Source of the DNA: Thermoleophilia bacterium
GTDB lineage: Bacteria; Actinomycetota; Thermoleophilia; Gaiellales; JAICJC01
Length of the DNA: 18,178 nucleotides
Direction: 5' to 3'
NCBI GenBank assembly: GCA_025928435.1
Contig: JAICJM010000065.1
Location: 1-18,178, forward strand
Shown: positions 7,301-15,333 of the stretch, in pieces
How positions within the stretch are numbered: the stretch's first letter is position 1
Layout of the letters: every line of letters starts with the position of its first letter
The notes under the pieces: model-generated
Told to the model about the DNA's origin: nothing
Seen by the model: only the letters and a program-made list of their open reading frames with translations
The model's database searches: none
Translations under genes and position numbers: made by a program

Positions 7301-8371
7301 TTACAGGGCAACGAGGAGCGCGGAAAGGAGCGAGATGCGCTCCCCCAGCGACTCGAGCGAGACCCGCTCGTCGACCGCATGGGCGCCCGCTCCGGTCGGG
7401 CCGAGCCCGTCGATCACGGGCGTGCCGACCGCCGCGGCGAAATTCCCGTCCGAACCGCCGGGCGAGGCGTTCTCGGCCAGGCTGATCCCGCCCTCGCGCG
7501 CGATCGCGATCGCGGAGCGGACGAGTTCGGCCGTGTGCGCGGTCTGCACCATCGGCGGCCGCGTGACGCCGCCCGTGACCTCGATGGTGGCGCCGTCCAG
7601 GTGCGGCCGCAGGCCACGGATCGACGCCTCGAGCGTGCGCTGGTCGTCCACCGTCCAGGCGCGGGCGTCGATCCGCGCCCAGGCCTCCCCCGCGACGACG
7701 TTGTCGCCGGTGCCGCCGCCGACCTGGCCCACGTTGGTGCGGATGCCCGCCGCGGGATCGGCCATGCGGTGCACCGCGATGATCTGGTGGGCGAGCTCGT
7801 CGACCGCCGAGACCCCCGCCCGCGAGCCGTTGCCCGCGTGGGCGGCGCGCCCGGCGATGTGCAGCTGGTAGCGGGCCAGTCCCGAGCGGGTGGTCGTGAT
7901 CGTCCCGTCCTTCACCGGCGGCTCGAGCACCAGCGCCGCCCGGGCGCCGGCGGCGAGCTCCTCGACCAGCGGCCGGCCGGTGGGGCTGCCGATCTCCTCG
8001 TCGGCGGTGACCAGGAAGCCGATGGGCCGGGTCGGCTCGCCGAGGCGCCGCAGCGCCTCGAGCCCCGTCACGATCCCGGCCTTCATGTCGAGCGCGCCCG
8101 GCCCCCAGGCGTAGCCGTCCTCGACGTGGAACGGCATCTTCGGCAGCGTGCCCGCCGGCCACACCGTGTCCATGTGGGCCAGGAGCACGAGCGGCGGGCC
8201 GTCGTCGGGGCCGAGGCGGGCGATCAGGTGCGGGTCGCGCCGCTCGATGCGGGCGCCGAGGGCCTCGAGCTCGGCGGCGATGAAGCGCCCGATGTGGCCC
8301 ATCCGCTCGCGGTCGCCGGTCGGGCTCTCCAGCTCGACCAGACGCTGCAGGAGCTCGACCGCGTCCATCAT
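7301..8371 (-). CDS. M20 family metallopeptidase (carboxypeptidase G2/ArgE-DapE-like)
   Basis: A dizinc hydrolase of 356 residues that probably cleaves an N-acyl or peptide bond on an amino-acid substrate. Metal ligands are visible in the expected order: His66 (LAHMDTV), Asp95 (GPGALDMKAG), Glu126 beside the catalytic base Glu125 (TADEEIGS), Glu150 (VLEPP) and His331 (GAGAHAVDE). The HxD and DMKxG motifs and the glutamate at position 150 fit the carboxypeptidase G2-like M20A branch. A dimerisation domain (about 165-275) holds RAAHAGN, the usual lid histidine. No signal peptide, so it is cytosolic. Two tandem ATGs (8371, 8368) exist, and a TACGCT -10 box ends 8 bases before the first. The exact substrate cannot be told. 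Confidence 0.9.
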   Translation of the reverse strand: MMDAVELLQRLVELESPTGDRERMGHIGRFIAAELEALGARIERRDPHLIARLGPDDGPPLVLLAHMDTVWPAGTLPKMPFHVEDGYAWGPGALDMKAGIVTGLEALRRLGEPTRPIGFLVTADEEIGSPTGRPLVEELAAGARAALVLEPPVKDGTITTTRSGLARYQLHIAGRAAHAGNGSRAGVSAVDELAHQIIAVHRMADPAAGIRTNVGQVGGGTGDNVVAGEAWARIDARAWTVDDQRTLEASIRGLRPHLDGATIEVTGGVTRPPMVQTAHTAELVRSAIAIAREGGISLAENASPGGSDGNFAAAVGTPVIDGLGPTGAGAHAVDERVSLESLGERISLLSALLVAL

Positions 8372-8379
8372 CGGCCGGA

Positions 8380-8385
8380 AGCGTA
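8380..8385 (-). promoter_or_regulatory. Putative -10 box for the M20 peptidase gene
   Basis: TACGCT on the minus strand (complement of 8380-8385) ends 8 bases before ATG 8371 and overlaps TATACG by four bases. There is no Shine-Dalgarno sequence, so the message may be leaderless. The 17-bp hairpin at 8388-8423 covers the position where a -35 hexamer would lie. Confidence 0.35.
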
Positions 8386-8387
8386 TA

Positions 8388-8423
8388 GGGCGCGGGTGGC
8401 CGCCGGGGCGGCCACCCGCGCCC
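8388..8423 (-). terminator. Very stable 17-bp hairpin after the TadG-like gene
   Basis: A perfect inverted repeat with 17-base, all-G/C-except-one-pair arms and a two-base GG loop: left arm 8388-8404 (GGGCGCGGGTGGCCGCC), right arm 8407-8423. It begins 8 bases past the TAG of the TadG-like gene in its direction of reading and probably ends that transcript. No T-tract follows, as is common in high-GC actinobacteria. It lies immediately upstream of the M20 peptidase promoter and so insulates the two genes. Confidence 0.65.
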
Positions 8424-8431
8424 GTGGAGGC

Positions 8432-9793
8432 CTACTGGACGATGCGCGCCTGGCCGGCGGTGATGTCGGACGCGATCTGCTGGAAGATGCCGGTCAAGGA
8501 CGTCGGGTTCGGCAGGTCGTAGAAGTACTGCGCACCGGGGGTCGCGATCTTCTGGAGCGCGGTCTCGGCGGGCAGGGCCGGCGTCTCCGGCGTGCCCCAC
8601 CTCGAGCTGCCGTACCACTGCACCGTCGTGCCGCCGATCTTCGCGCCGATCGCCGCGTCGCACTCGTCGCCATCGGCGGTATAGGCGATCGAGTAGACGA
8701 GCACCTTGTTGGCCTTGGCCACGCCGGCGCTCGTCACGCCCTGGCCGCAGGGGTTCGTGCGGTACGGCGACGTGCTGGCCATGAAGGTCGGCCCGTCGTT
8801 GGCGGCGCCGTCGGAGAGGAAGACGATGATCTTCTGCGTCCCGGCGCGGCCGTCCTTGATGAGCTCCTGGTAGGCGGCGTCGATGGCCTGTGCGTACGCC
8901 GTGCCGCCTCCGTCCTTGACGCAGTTCAGCGTCGACATGAACGGCGAGGACATGTTCAGGTTGCCGGTGCTGGCCGCGTAGGAGTTCGAGAGCGGTACCA
9001 GCACGTAGGCCGCGTTGTTCAGGCTGAACGTGCCGCCGCTGCCGGCGTACTGGTTGCTGCCGTCGGGGTACCTCTTCGTGTCCTGGAAGTACGAGTCGAC
9101 GTCGACGCAGGCCTGGGCCGTGCTCGGCGCGGGCGGCAGCACCGCGAGGCCGACGTTGTCGAGGGTCGGGTCCATCGTCTTCATGAAGGCGTTGATCCCC
9201 GCCTTGGCCTGGGTCAGCTTGCTGTTCTGGCCCATGGAGCCGGTGCGGTCGAGCACCACCATCACGTCCAGGGGAACGCCGCCGCACGGCGAGCAGGCCT
9301 GGGCGTGCGCCTTGAGCTGGATCGTGCTGAAGCCGAGCAGCTTCAGGAGATAGGTGGGCACGTTGGCGGTCTCGTCGACCGTGACCGTGTTCGGGTAGCC
9401 GTTCGTGCAGTTGTAGCCGGCCTGCGGCGCACAGGTGACGCTGACGTTCTGGCTGACGTTGCCGGTCGGGACGCCGGTGATCGGGTTCGTGGCGCCGGAC
9501 TGCGAGCCGTACTTCTGCGCGGCCGCGGTCGCGTTCGCCGCGTTCGGCGGGTACGCCATCGTCAGCTGGCCGGCCCCGGCGGCGGCGGACGCGTCGGCCG
9601 ACGCCTGCAGCGCCTTCTGGACGCGGTAGGCATTGCCGAAGTCGATCACGAGCCCCGCGAAGATCAGGATCGAGAACATGAACACGACGACCAGTGGAAG
9701 TGTCTGGCCGGACGTGTGGGCGACCGCGCGCAGCCGGCGCCCGGCGGCGGGTGCAACGCGTGGGTCTCGGTCTTTGGCGGGGGTGGACGCCAC
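8432..9793 (-). CDS. TadE/TadG-like membrane-anchored von Willebrand factor A protein
   Basis: A 453-residue protein. Its N terminus has one membrane helix (about 31-51) followed by FGNAYRVQKALQASADASAA, the hallmark of the Tad domain of TadG-like Flp pilus assembly proteins. A von Willebrand A domain starts near residue 175. Its metal-binding MIDAS site is visible as Asp182-x-Thr184-x-Ser186 (DRTGSM), Thr298 in GGGTAYA and Asp328 in FLSDGA. Nine or so cysteines occur after the membrane helix, consistent with an oxidised extracellular domain. Start: GTG 9793 with GGGAGG 7 bases upstream. Such proteins sit at the cell surface, but no other tad genes (cpaB, tadA, tadB, tadC, flp) are nearby, so the partner machinery is elsewhere or absent. 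Confidence 0.88.
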   Translation of the reverse strand: MASTPAKDRDPRVAPAAGRRLRAVAHTSGQTLPLVVVFMFSILIFAGLVIDFGNAYRVQKALQASADASAAAGAGQLTMAYPPNAANATAAAQKYGSQSGATNPITGVPTGNVSQNVSVTCAPQAGYNCTNGYPNTVTVDETANVPTYLLKLLGFSTIQLKAHAQACSPCGGVPLDVMVVLDRTGSMGQNSKLTQAKAGINAFMKTMDPTLDNVGLAVLPPAPSTAQACVDVDSYFQDTKRYPDGSNQYAGSGGTFSLNNAAYVLVPLSNSYAASTGNLNMSSPFMSTLNCVKDGGGTAYAQAIDAAYQELIKDGRAGTQKIIVFLSDGAANDGPTFMASTSPYRTNPCGQGVTSAGVAKANKVLVYSIAYTADGDECDAAIGAKIGGTTVQWYGSSRWGTPETPALPAETALQKIATPGAQYFYDLPNPTSLTGIFQQIASDITAGQARIVQ

Positions 9794-9936
9794 GTGACTG
9801 CCTCCCTGGAGAGGTTCTCGCGCGAGCCGGCCCTCCTCAAAGCCGGTGCGCGTTCGTTCCCCTGAAGATCGACAGGGGCCGCGTTCGGCTCCATCACCCG
9901 AATTGGGGGACGCTGCCAGTCGGCTGGGCTTGCGGG
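9794..9936 (-). promoter_or_regulatory. Structured 5' leader of the TadG-like gene
   Basis: This 143-bp gap contains the ribosome binding site GGGAGG for GTG 9793 and several dyads. One hairpin has stem CCCCTG/CAGGGG (9859-9864/9873-9878). Two copies of CGCGTTCG (9849-9856, 9880-9887) flank it, and an outer AGCCG/CGGCT pair (9841-9845/9886-9890) encloses the set. Another pair, GCCGG/CCGGC, lies between that and the start codon. It could be a regulatory leader, but it matches no riboswitch consensus I recognise. No clear promoter can be placed. Confidence 0.35.
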
Positions 9937-12579
9937 CTACTCGCCGAGGGCGACCAGGGCGGCCAGCTCGTCGTCGTCGAGGTCGGAGAGCACCGACTCG
10001 ACGCCGCGGTCGACGATTCGGGTGGCCAGGTCGCGCTTGCCGGCGATCAGCTGGTCGATCCGCTCCTCGATCGTGCCCGCGCACACCAGCCGGTGCACCT
10101 GCACGACCCGGGTCTGGCCGATGCGGTGGGCGCGGTCGGACGCCTGGTCCTCGACGGCCGGGTTCCACCAGCGGTCGAAGTGGAAGACGTGGCTCGCGTT
10201 CGTCAGGTTGAGCCCGAGGCCGCCTGCGCGCAGGGACATCACCAGCACCCGCGGGTCGCCGTCGGGCGCCTGGAAGGCGTCGACGATCCGCTCCCGGGCC
10301 GGGCGCGGCGTCGAGCCGTCCAGGTAGAGCAGGCCGCCGGTCAGCTCCTTGCCGAAATGCTCGGCCAGCAGCCGCCCCATGACCGCGTACTGCGTGAAGA
10401 CAAGCGCGCTGTCGCCCTCGTCGACGACCTCGGCCAGCATCTCGGTGATCCGGTCGAGCTTGCCCGAGCGGCCCGGCAGGGCGCCGTGGCGCCCGAGCGC
10501 GTGCACGGGGTGGTTGCAGACCTGCTTCAGCCGCGTGATCAGGGCGAGGACGTTGCCGCGCCGCTCGATCCCCGAGAGCCCGCGGACGCGCCCGAGCATC
10601 GCGTCGATCGTGGCCTGGTAGAGGGCCGCCTGCTCGACGGTGAGCGTGCAGAACTCGGTCGAGTCCTGGCGCGGAGGCAGGTCGGGGAGCACCGCCGGGT
10701 CGGTCTTGCGCCGCCGCAGCAGGAACGGGCCCGTCATCCGCCGCAGGGCGTCCTCGGCGCGGCCGTCGCCGCGGCGCTCGATCGCGGTCGCGAACAGGCG
10801 CCGGAACCCGGTGCGGGTGCCGAGCAGGCCGGGGTTCAGGATGTGCATGATCGACCACAGGTCGTCGAGCCGGTTCTCGACCGGCGTGCCTGTGAGGGCG
10901 ACGCGGTGTCCGGCGGTGACCGCCCGGGCCGTCTGGGCTGCCCGGGTGAGCGGGTTCTTGACCGCCTGGGCCTCGTCGAGCGCGAACATGCGCCATTCCC
11001 GCGACGTGAGCAGCCGGCGGTCGCGCGGCAGGAGCGCGTAGGAGGTGAGCACGACGTCGAAGCCGTCGAGGCCGGACGCCTTCGCGGTGCGGTCGGGGCC
11101 GTGGTGGATCAGCGTGCGCAGGCCGGGCGCGAACCGGTGCAGCTCGCGCTGCCAATTGCCGAGCACCGACGTCGGGCAGACGATCAGCGCCCGCCGGTCG
11201 TCCTCGTCGCCCCGGTCGAGCAGGTAGGCGATCAGCTGCACGGTCTTGCCGAGGCCCATGTCGTCCGCGAGCAGCGTCCCCAGGCCCAGCTCCCGCATGC
11301 GCACGAGCCAGCCGAGCCCCGCCTTCTGGTACGGGCGCAGCAGCCCCTCGAACTCCGCCGGAGGCTCCATCGGGCGGCGCAGGGCGGGGTCGCGCAGGCG
11401 CGCGGCCAGGCCGGCGAGATCGCCCTCGGACTCCACGACGCCCATGACGACGCCGCGCACGTCGGTCGAGCCGGCGAGCGCCGCCCCGAGGGCGGTCATC
11501 GCCGGCATGCCGGGGCTGTGCAGGGCCGACGCGGCCAGCGCCCGGGCGCGGGCGAGCGCCTTCGGGTTGAGCGCCCGCCATTCGCCACCGAGGCGCACGA
11601 GCGGCTGGGTGGCCGCCGCCAGGGCGCGCAGCTCCTCGACGCTCACCTCGTGGCCTCCGAGCGACGCCTTCAGGTCGTAGCGGACCACCCCGTCGAGCTG
11701 GAGCGGGCCGCCCGCCAGCTCGAGGCGGGCGTCGTCGAATTCGAGCTCACGCTCCTCGGAGACCGCGGCCGGGAGCTCGACCCGTGCGCCGGCGAACTCC
11801 AGCGCGGACGTCGCCAGCCGCAGCTCGACGACCGCGTCCTCGCCCAGCATCACGACGCCGTTTGCGACCCGCCCGAGCGGCGTGTACACGTGCGCGGCCC
11901 GGCGCAGCAGCGCGGGGTCGTCCGGCGTGACGGTCAGCGGCCAGCCGCCGGTGGCGTCGTCGGGCAGGTCGAGCCGCAGCTGCAGAGGCGCCAGCGAATC
12001 GCGCAGCCGCACCACCGGCGCCGCCATCCCCAGGTCGGGCGCGACGGCGCGCAGCAGCGGCTGCAGCACGCTCAGATCGACCCCGGCCACCTGCACCTCG
12101 CCCGTGCGCAGGATCTTCGGCTCGCGCACCGCGGCGGCGAGCGCGTTCATGCTCGAGTCCACGAAGCCCGCCACGGCCTCCTCGGGGCCGAGCGGCGCCG
12201 GCTCCTCGCTCTCGTGGTCCTCGACGACGGCATGGCCGGCCTCGGGGAACGCGGCCGCGAACCGGCTCAGGTCGGGGATCGTGCCGCCGTCGAGCACCGC
12301 CCGCTCCACCACCCGCGCCGCCAGCCGCCACGCGCGCACGGACGCGCTCGACGGGCCGTTCCGGTCGGTGAGCAGGTAGGCCAGCCCCGGGAGCGACGCG
12401 AGGCAGCGCATCTCCACCGACCGCCGCCGCCCGCCGATCATGACCGTCTGGTTCAGGCGCCGCAGCGTCGCCGGCAGCCCGAGGTCGTCGAGCAGGTCGA
12501 GCCATCCTCCCGGCGTGAGGGGCGAGAACGAGTAAAGCCCGAGCACCGGCTCCTCGACCCCACGCGGGACGAAAGCCAT
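9937..12579 (-). CDS. SNF2-family DEAD/DEAH-like helicase (bacterial, with SNF2-associated N-terminal domain)
   Basis: A Swi2/Snf2 ATPase of 880 residues. Residues 1 to about 410 form the N-terminal region common to bacterial SNF2 proteins. The ATPase core follows: Walker A DMGLGKT (440-446), motif Ia CPTSVLGNW, DEAQ box (535-538), LTGTPVENRLDDLW and a RRRKTDP segment. The C-terminal helicase half has the motif QASDRAHRIGQTR (812-824), with the arginine fingers intact. Such proteins translocate on DNA and remodel protein-DNA complexes, but the cellular role of this group is not well defined. Start: ATG 12579 is the first ATG, and a TTG at 12624 would add 15 residues. Homologues are often paired with a SWIM zinc-finger protein, and none is present here. 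It diverges from the molybdenum hydroxylase operon. Confidence 0.9.
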   Translation of the reverse strand: MAFVPRGVEEPVLGLYSFSPLTPGGWLDLLDDLGLPATLRRLNQTVMIGGRRRSVEMRCLASLPGLAYLLTDRNGPSSASVRAWRLAARVVERAVLDGGTIPDLSRFAAAFPEAGHAVVEDHESEEPAPLGPEEAVAGFVDSSMNALAAAVREPKILRTGEVQVAGVDLSVLQPLLRAVAPDLGMAAPVVRLRDSLAPLQLRLDLPDDATGGWPLTVTPDDPALLRRAAHVYTPLGRVANGVVMLGEDAVVELRLATSALEFAGARVELPAAVSEERELEFDDARLELAGGPLQLDGVVRYDLKASLGGHEVSVEELRALAAATQPLVRLGGEWRALNPKALARARALAASALHSPGMPAMTALGAALAGSTDVRGVVMGVVESEGDLAGLAARLRDPALRRPMEPPAEFEGLLRPYQKAGLGWLVRMRELGLGTLLADDMGLGKTVQLIAYLLDRGDEDDRRALIVCPTSVLGNWQRELHRFAPGLRTLIHHGPDRTAKASGLDGFDVVLTSYALLPRDRRLLTSREWRMFALDEAQAVKNPLTRAAQTARAVTAGHRVALTGTPVENRLDDLWSIMHILNPGLLGTRTGFRRLFATAIERRGDGRAEDALRRMTGPFLLRRRKTDPAVLPDLPPRQDSTEFCTLTVEQAALYQATIDAMLGRVRGLSGIERRGNVLALITRLKQVCNHPVHALGRHGALPGRSGKLDRITEMLAEVVDEGDSALVFTQYAVMGRLLAEHFGKELTGGLLYLDGSTPRPARERIVDAFQAPDGDPRVLVMSLRAGGLGLNLTNASHVFHFDRWWNPAVEDQASDRAHRIGQTRVVQVHRLVCAGTIEERIDQLIAGKRDLATRIVDRGVESVLSDLDDDELAALVALGE

Positions 12580-12630
12580 CTCCAGCGGCGCCCGCCGCGC
12601 GGTGGATGTTGAGGGCAGAGACAAAATTGG

Positions 12631-12637
12631 TACCGTA
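12631..12637. promoter_or_regulatory. Symmetric bidirectional -10 element
   Basis: The seven bases TACCGTA contain TACCGT on the plus strand (12631-12636) and TACGGT on the minus strand (complement of 12632-12637), both of TANNNT form. On the plus strand TTGAGG (12609-12614) lies 16 bases upstream as a fair -35 box, and ATG 12645 lies 8 bases downstream, implying a leaderless message. On the minus strand the start would fall near 12624, just at the alternative TTG of the SNF2 gene; no good minus-strand -35 is seen. Confidence 0.5.
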
Positions 12638-12644
12638 GCCTGAG

Positions 12645-13097
12645 ATGCAACTGCGGCTGACCATCAACGACCAGCGTCACGAGCTGGACGTGGAGCCGCA
12701 TCGCCCCCTCGCGGACGTCATCCGCACCGACGCCGCCCTCACCGGGACGAAGGTCGCGTGCGGCGAGGGCACGTGCGGAAGCTGCACCGTCCTGGTGGAC
12801 GGGCGGGCCGTCCTCTCCTGCCTGACGCTCGCCGTGGCGTGCGACGGCGCGGACGTGCGCACCGTCGAGGGCGACGACGAGTTGCTCGCCCGGCTGCAGG
12901 CGGCGTTCACCACCGAGGACGCGTTCCAGTGCGGCTTCTGCACTCCAGGCCAGCTGCTCTCGGCGGTGGCGCTCCTGCGCGCGAACCCCCACCCGAGCGC
13001 GGCCGAGATCCGCGCCGGTCTGAGCGGGAACCTGTGCCGATGCGGGGCGTATCCGGCCATCGAGCGGGCGGTCGCGAGCGCCGCCGGGGAGCGCTGA
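12645..13097 (+). CDS. Molybdenum hydroxylase [2Fe-2S] subunit (CoxS/XdhC-type)
   Basis: The small iron-sulfur subunit of a xanthine oxidase-family enzyme, 150 residues. It relays electrons from the molybdenum centre to FAD. The N-terminal plant-ferredoxin cluster is bound by Cys39, Cys44, Cys47 (CGEGTCGSC) and Cys59. The second, C-terminal cluster is bound by Cys96, Cys99 (QCGFCTPG), Cys131 and Cys133 (CRCGAYP). All eight ligands are present. There is no Tat signal, so it is a cytosolic enzyme, unlike periplasmic PaoA. It is first in the operon, with only one base between its stop and the GTG of the Mo subunit. It is preceded by a recognisable promoter (12609-12636). Confidence 0.94.
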   Translation: MQLRLTINDQRHELDVEPHRPLADVIRTDAALTGTKVACGEGTCGSCTVLVDGRAVLSCLTLAVACDGADVRTVEGDDELLARLQAAFTTEDAFQCGFCTPGQLLSAVALLRANPHPSAAEIRAGLSGNLCRCGAYPAIERAVASAAGER

Positions 13098-13098
13098 C

Positions 13099-15333
13099 GT
13101 GGCCAAGCTCGTGAAGACGCAGGTCGAGATGGAGGGCCGCTACGAGGACCGCTGGACGCTGGTCGAGGAGGACACGACACCCGAGTACGGCGACGGCCTC
13201 GCCGTCGTCGGCCGTCCGCACGTCCGCGTCTCCGCCGCCGCCCGCGTGTCGGGGGGCGCCCGGTTCATCTCCGACATCGAGCTCTCCGGCATGGTGCACG
13301 CCGCCGTGCTGCGCAGCCCGCACGCGAACGCCCGCGTCGCCTCGCTCGACCGGGCCGCCGCGAAGGCGCTTCCCGGCGTGCGGGCCGTCATCGGCCCGGG
13401 CGACCTGCCCGACCGCGACGGCCGGCCGGTGCTGACCGACGCCCCGGCCTATGCGGGCGCCCCCGTGGCCGCGGTGGCGGCCGACACGCCAGACCAGGCC
13501 GAGCAGGCGCTCGCTGCGCTGGCGCCGGAGTGGGAGCCGCTCGCGTTCGTCGTCGACCTCGACGAGGGGCTCGCCCGCCAGGAGTTCACCGAGGAGCCGG
13601 AGGAGACGTCCCGCGGAGACGTCGACGCCGCCCTCGAGGGCGCGGCCGCGGTGATCGAGGCCGAGTACCGCACGCCGGCGCAGATGCAGACTCCCCTCGA
13701 GCCGCACTGCGCGGTCGCGGCCTGGGACGCGGACGGCCTGACCGTGTGGTCGTCGACGCAGGGCATCTTCGCCGCCCGGGACGAGCTCGCCCGGGCGTAC
13801 GGGCTCGAGCCCGACGACGTGCGCGTCGTGTGCGAGTACATGGGCGGCGGCTTCGGCGGCAAGCAGGGCGCCGGGCCGGAGGGCTACATGGCGGTCGAGC
13901 TGGCCCGCCGCAGCGGCCGGCCGGTGCGGCTGGTCTACACCCGCCGCGACGAGCACACGACGACCGGCTACCGGGCGCCGACCGTGCAGACCTACCGCAT
14001 CGGCGCGGACGCCGACGGCAAGCTGGTCGGCATCGAGAGCTCCGCCGTCCTCGGGATCGGCGTCCACGGCTGGGCGTTCCCAGTCCTGAACCCGGCGGAG
14101 ACGCTCTACGAGTGCGCCAACGTGCGCTCGATGATGCTGCCCGTGAAGCTCAATCTCGGGTTCTCGAACGCGTTCCGGGCGCCGGGCGTGATGGAGGGCA
14201 CATTCGGGTTCGAGCAGGCCCTCGACGAGCTGGCCGGTGAGCTCGGCATCGATCCGCTCGAGATCCGCCTGCGCAACCCGGCGACGATCGAGCAGGCGAG
14301 CGGCAAGCCGTACACCTCCAAGCACCTCGAGGCCTGCCAGCGACGCGTCGCCGAGCTGGCGGGCTGGAACGACCGCGACTCCCTGCGCTCCGACGGGCGC
14401 GTCCGCCGCGGGATGGGCCTCGCAAGCCAGATCTGGTGGGGCGGCGGCGGGCCGCCCGCCCACGCCATCGTGCGGCTGGGCAAGAGCGCCCGGCCGACGC
14501 TCGTGTGCGGCTTCCAGGACATCGGCACCGGCACGATGACCGCGAGCGCCGTGGTCGTCGCCGAGGCGCTCGGCGTGCCGGTCGGGGACGTGCGCGTCCA
14601 GGCCGGCGACACCGCCCGCTCCGGCTACGGGCCCACCTCGGGCGGGTCGATGACGCTCGCGTCCGTCGCCCCCGCGGTGCGCTCCGCCGCGCACGAGGTG
14701 CGCACGCAGCTGCTCGACCTGGCGGCGGACATGTTCGAGATCGCCGCGTCCGACCTCGTGCTCGCGGACGGCCACGTCAGCTCGCGTGACGGGACGCTGC
14801 GGCACGAGCTCACCGAGATCACCTCGAAGCTCGGCAACTCCTCGCTCGTCGGGCATGGCTCGCGCGGGCCGAACCCGGACGGCATGCGCATCAACACCTT
14901 CGGCTGCCAGGCGGCGCAGATCGCCGTCGACACGCTCACCGGCGCCATCACGGTCGAGAAGGTGTGGGCGGTGCACGACGTCGGCCGCATCATCAACCCG
15001 ATGGGGGCGATCAGCCAGGTCACGGGCGGAGTGCTCCAGGCGGTCGGATTCGCGCTCACCGAAGAGCGGGTCGTCGATCCGACCACCGGCACGGTCGTGA
15101 ACGCCGGGCTCGAGGACTACAAGGTGCCCACCATCGCCGACACGCCCGAGATCGTGTGCGAGTTCGTCGACTCGCCCGATCCCCACCTCGCCCTCGGCAT
15201 CAAGGGCCTCGGCGAGCCCCCGATCATCCCCACCGCCGCGGCCATCGGGAACGCCTTCGCCCACGCCACCGGCGTGCGCCTGCGCGAGGCGCCGTTCACG
15301 CCCCGGCGGGTGCTGGAAGGGCTCGCGGGATGA
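13099..15333 (+). CDS. Molybdenum hydroxylase molybdopterin-binding (large) subunit
   Basis: The catalytic subunit, 744 residues, binding Mo-molybdopterin cytosine dinucleotide and hydroxylating a carbon centre such as an aldehyde, purine, heterocycle or aromatic acyl-CoA. Motifs: MGGGFGGK (248-255) for the cofactor, NAFRAPG (357-363) near the Mo, and KGLGEPP with Glu706, the probable catalytic base by analogy with xanthine dehydrogenase. The loop has RAPG, as in E. coli PaoC, and lacks the AYxCSFR of true CO dehydrogenases, so a CO dehydrogenase is ruled out. An N-terminal extension of about 35 charged residues precedes the first conserved segment. The stop overlaps the FAD-subunit ATG. The substrate cannot be named from sequence. 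Confidence 0.93.
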   Translation: MAKLVKTQVEMEGRYEDRWTLVEEDTTPEYGDGLAVVGRPHVRVSAAARVSGGARFISDIELSGMVHAAVLRSPHANARVASLDRAAAKALPGVRAVIGPGDLPDRDGRPVLTDAPAYAGAPVAAVAADTPDQAEQALAALAPEWEPLAFVVDLDEGLARQEFTEEPEETSRGDVDAALEGAAAVIEAEYRTPAQMQTPLEPHCAVAAWDADGLTVWSSTQGIFAARDELARAYGLEPDDVRVVCEYMGGGFGGKQGAGPEGYMAVELARRSGRPVRLVYTRRDEHTTTGYRAPTVQTYRIGADADGKLVGIESSAVLGIGVHGWAFPVLNPAETLYECANVRSMMLPVKLNLGFSNAFRAPGVMEGTFGFEQALDELAGELGIDPLEIRLRNPATIEQASGKPYTSKHLEACQRRVAELAGWNDRDSLRSDGRVRRGMGLASQIWWGGGGPPAHAIVRLGKSARPTLVCGFQDIGTGTMTASAVVVAEALGVPVGDVRVQAGDTARSGYGPTSGGSMTLASVAPAVRSAAHEVRTQLLDLAADMFEIAASDLVLADGHVSSRDGTLRHELTEITSKLGNSSLVGHGSRGPNPDGMRINTFGCQAAQIAVDTLTGAITVEKVWAVHDVGRIINPMGAISQVTGGVLQAVGFALTEERVVDPTTGTVVNAGLEDYKVPTIADTPEIVCEFVDSPDPHLALGIKGLGEPPIIPTAAAIGNAFAHATGVRLREAPFTPRRVLEGLAG

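Noticed and set aside
6896..9865. A 989-codon plus-strand open frame opposite the M20 and TadG-like genes
   Set aside because: Its composition (Arg, Gly, Val, His rich, no domain) is typical of antisense frames in GC-rich DNA, and the minus-strand genes are clearly real.
8432..11581. Possible fusion of the TadG-like protein with upstream SNF2 sequence
   Set aside because: The open frame continues upstream, but out of frame with the SNF2 gene and with shadow composition; the GTG at 9793 has a good ribosome binding site.
9694..12612. A 972-codon plus-strand open frame opposite the SNF2 gene
   Set aside because: It is antisense to conserved SNF2 motifs, has no start signal and no recognisable domain.
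12907..15264. A 785-codon minus-strand open frame opposite the Mo subunit
   Set aside because: It is a shadow of a well-conserved enzyme gene and contains no motif.
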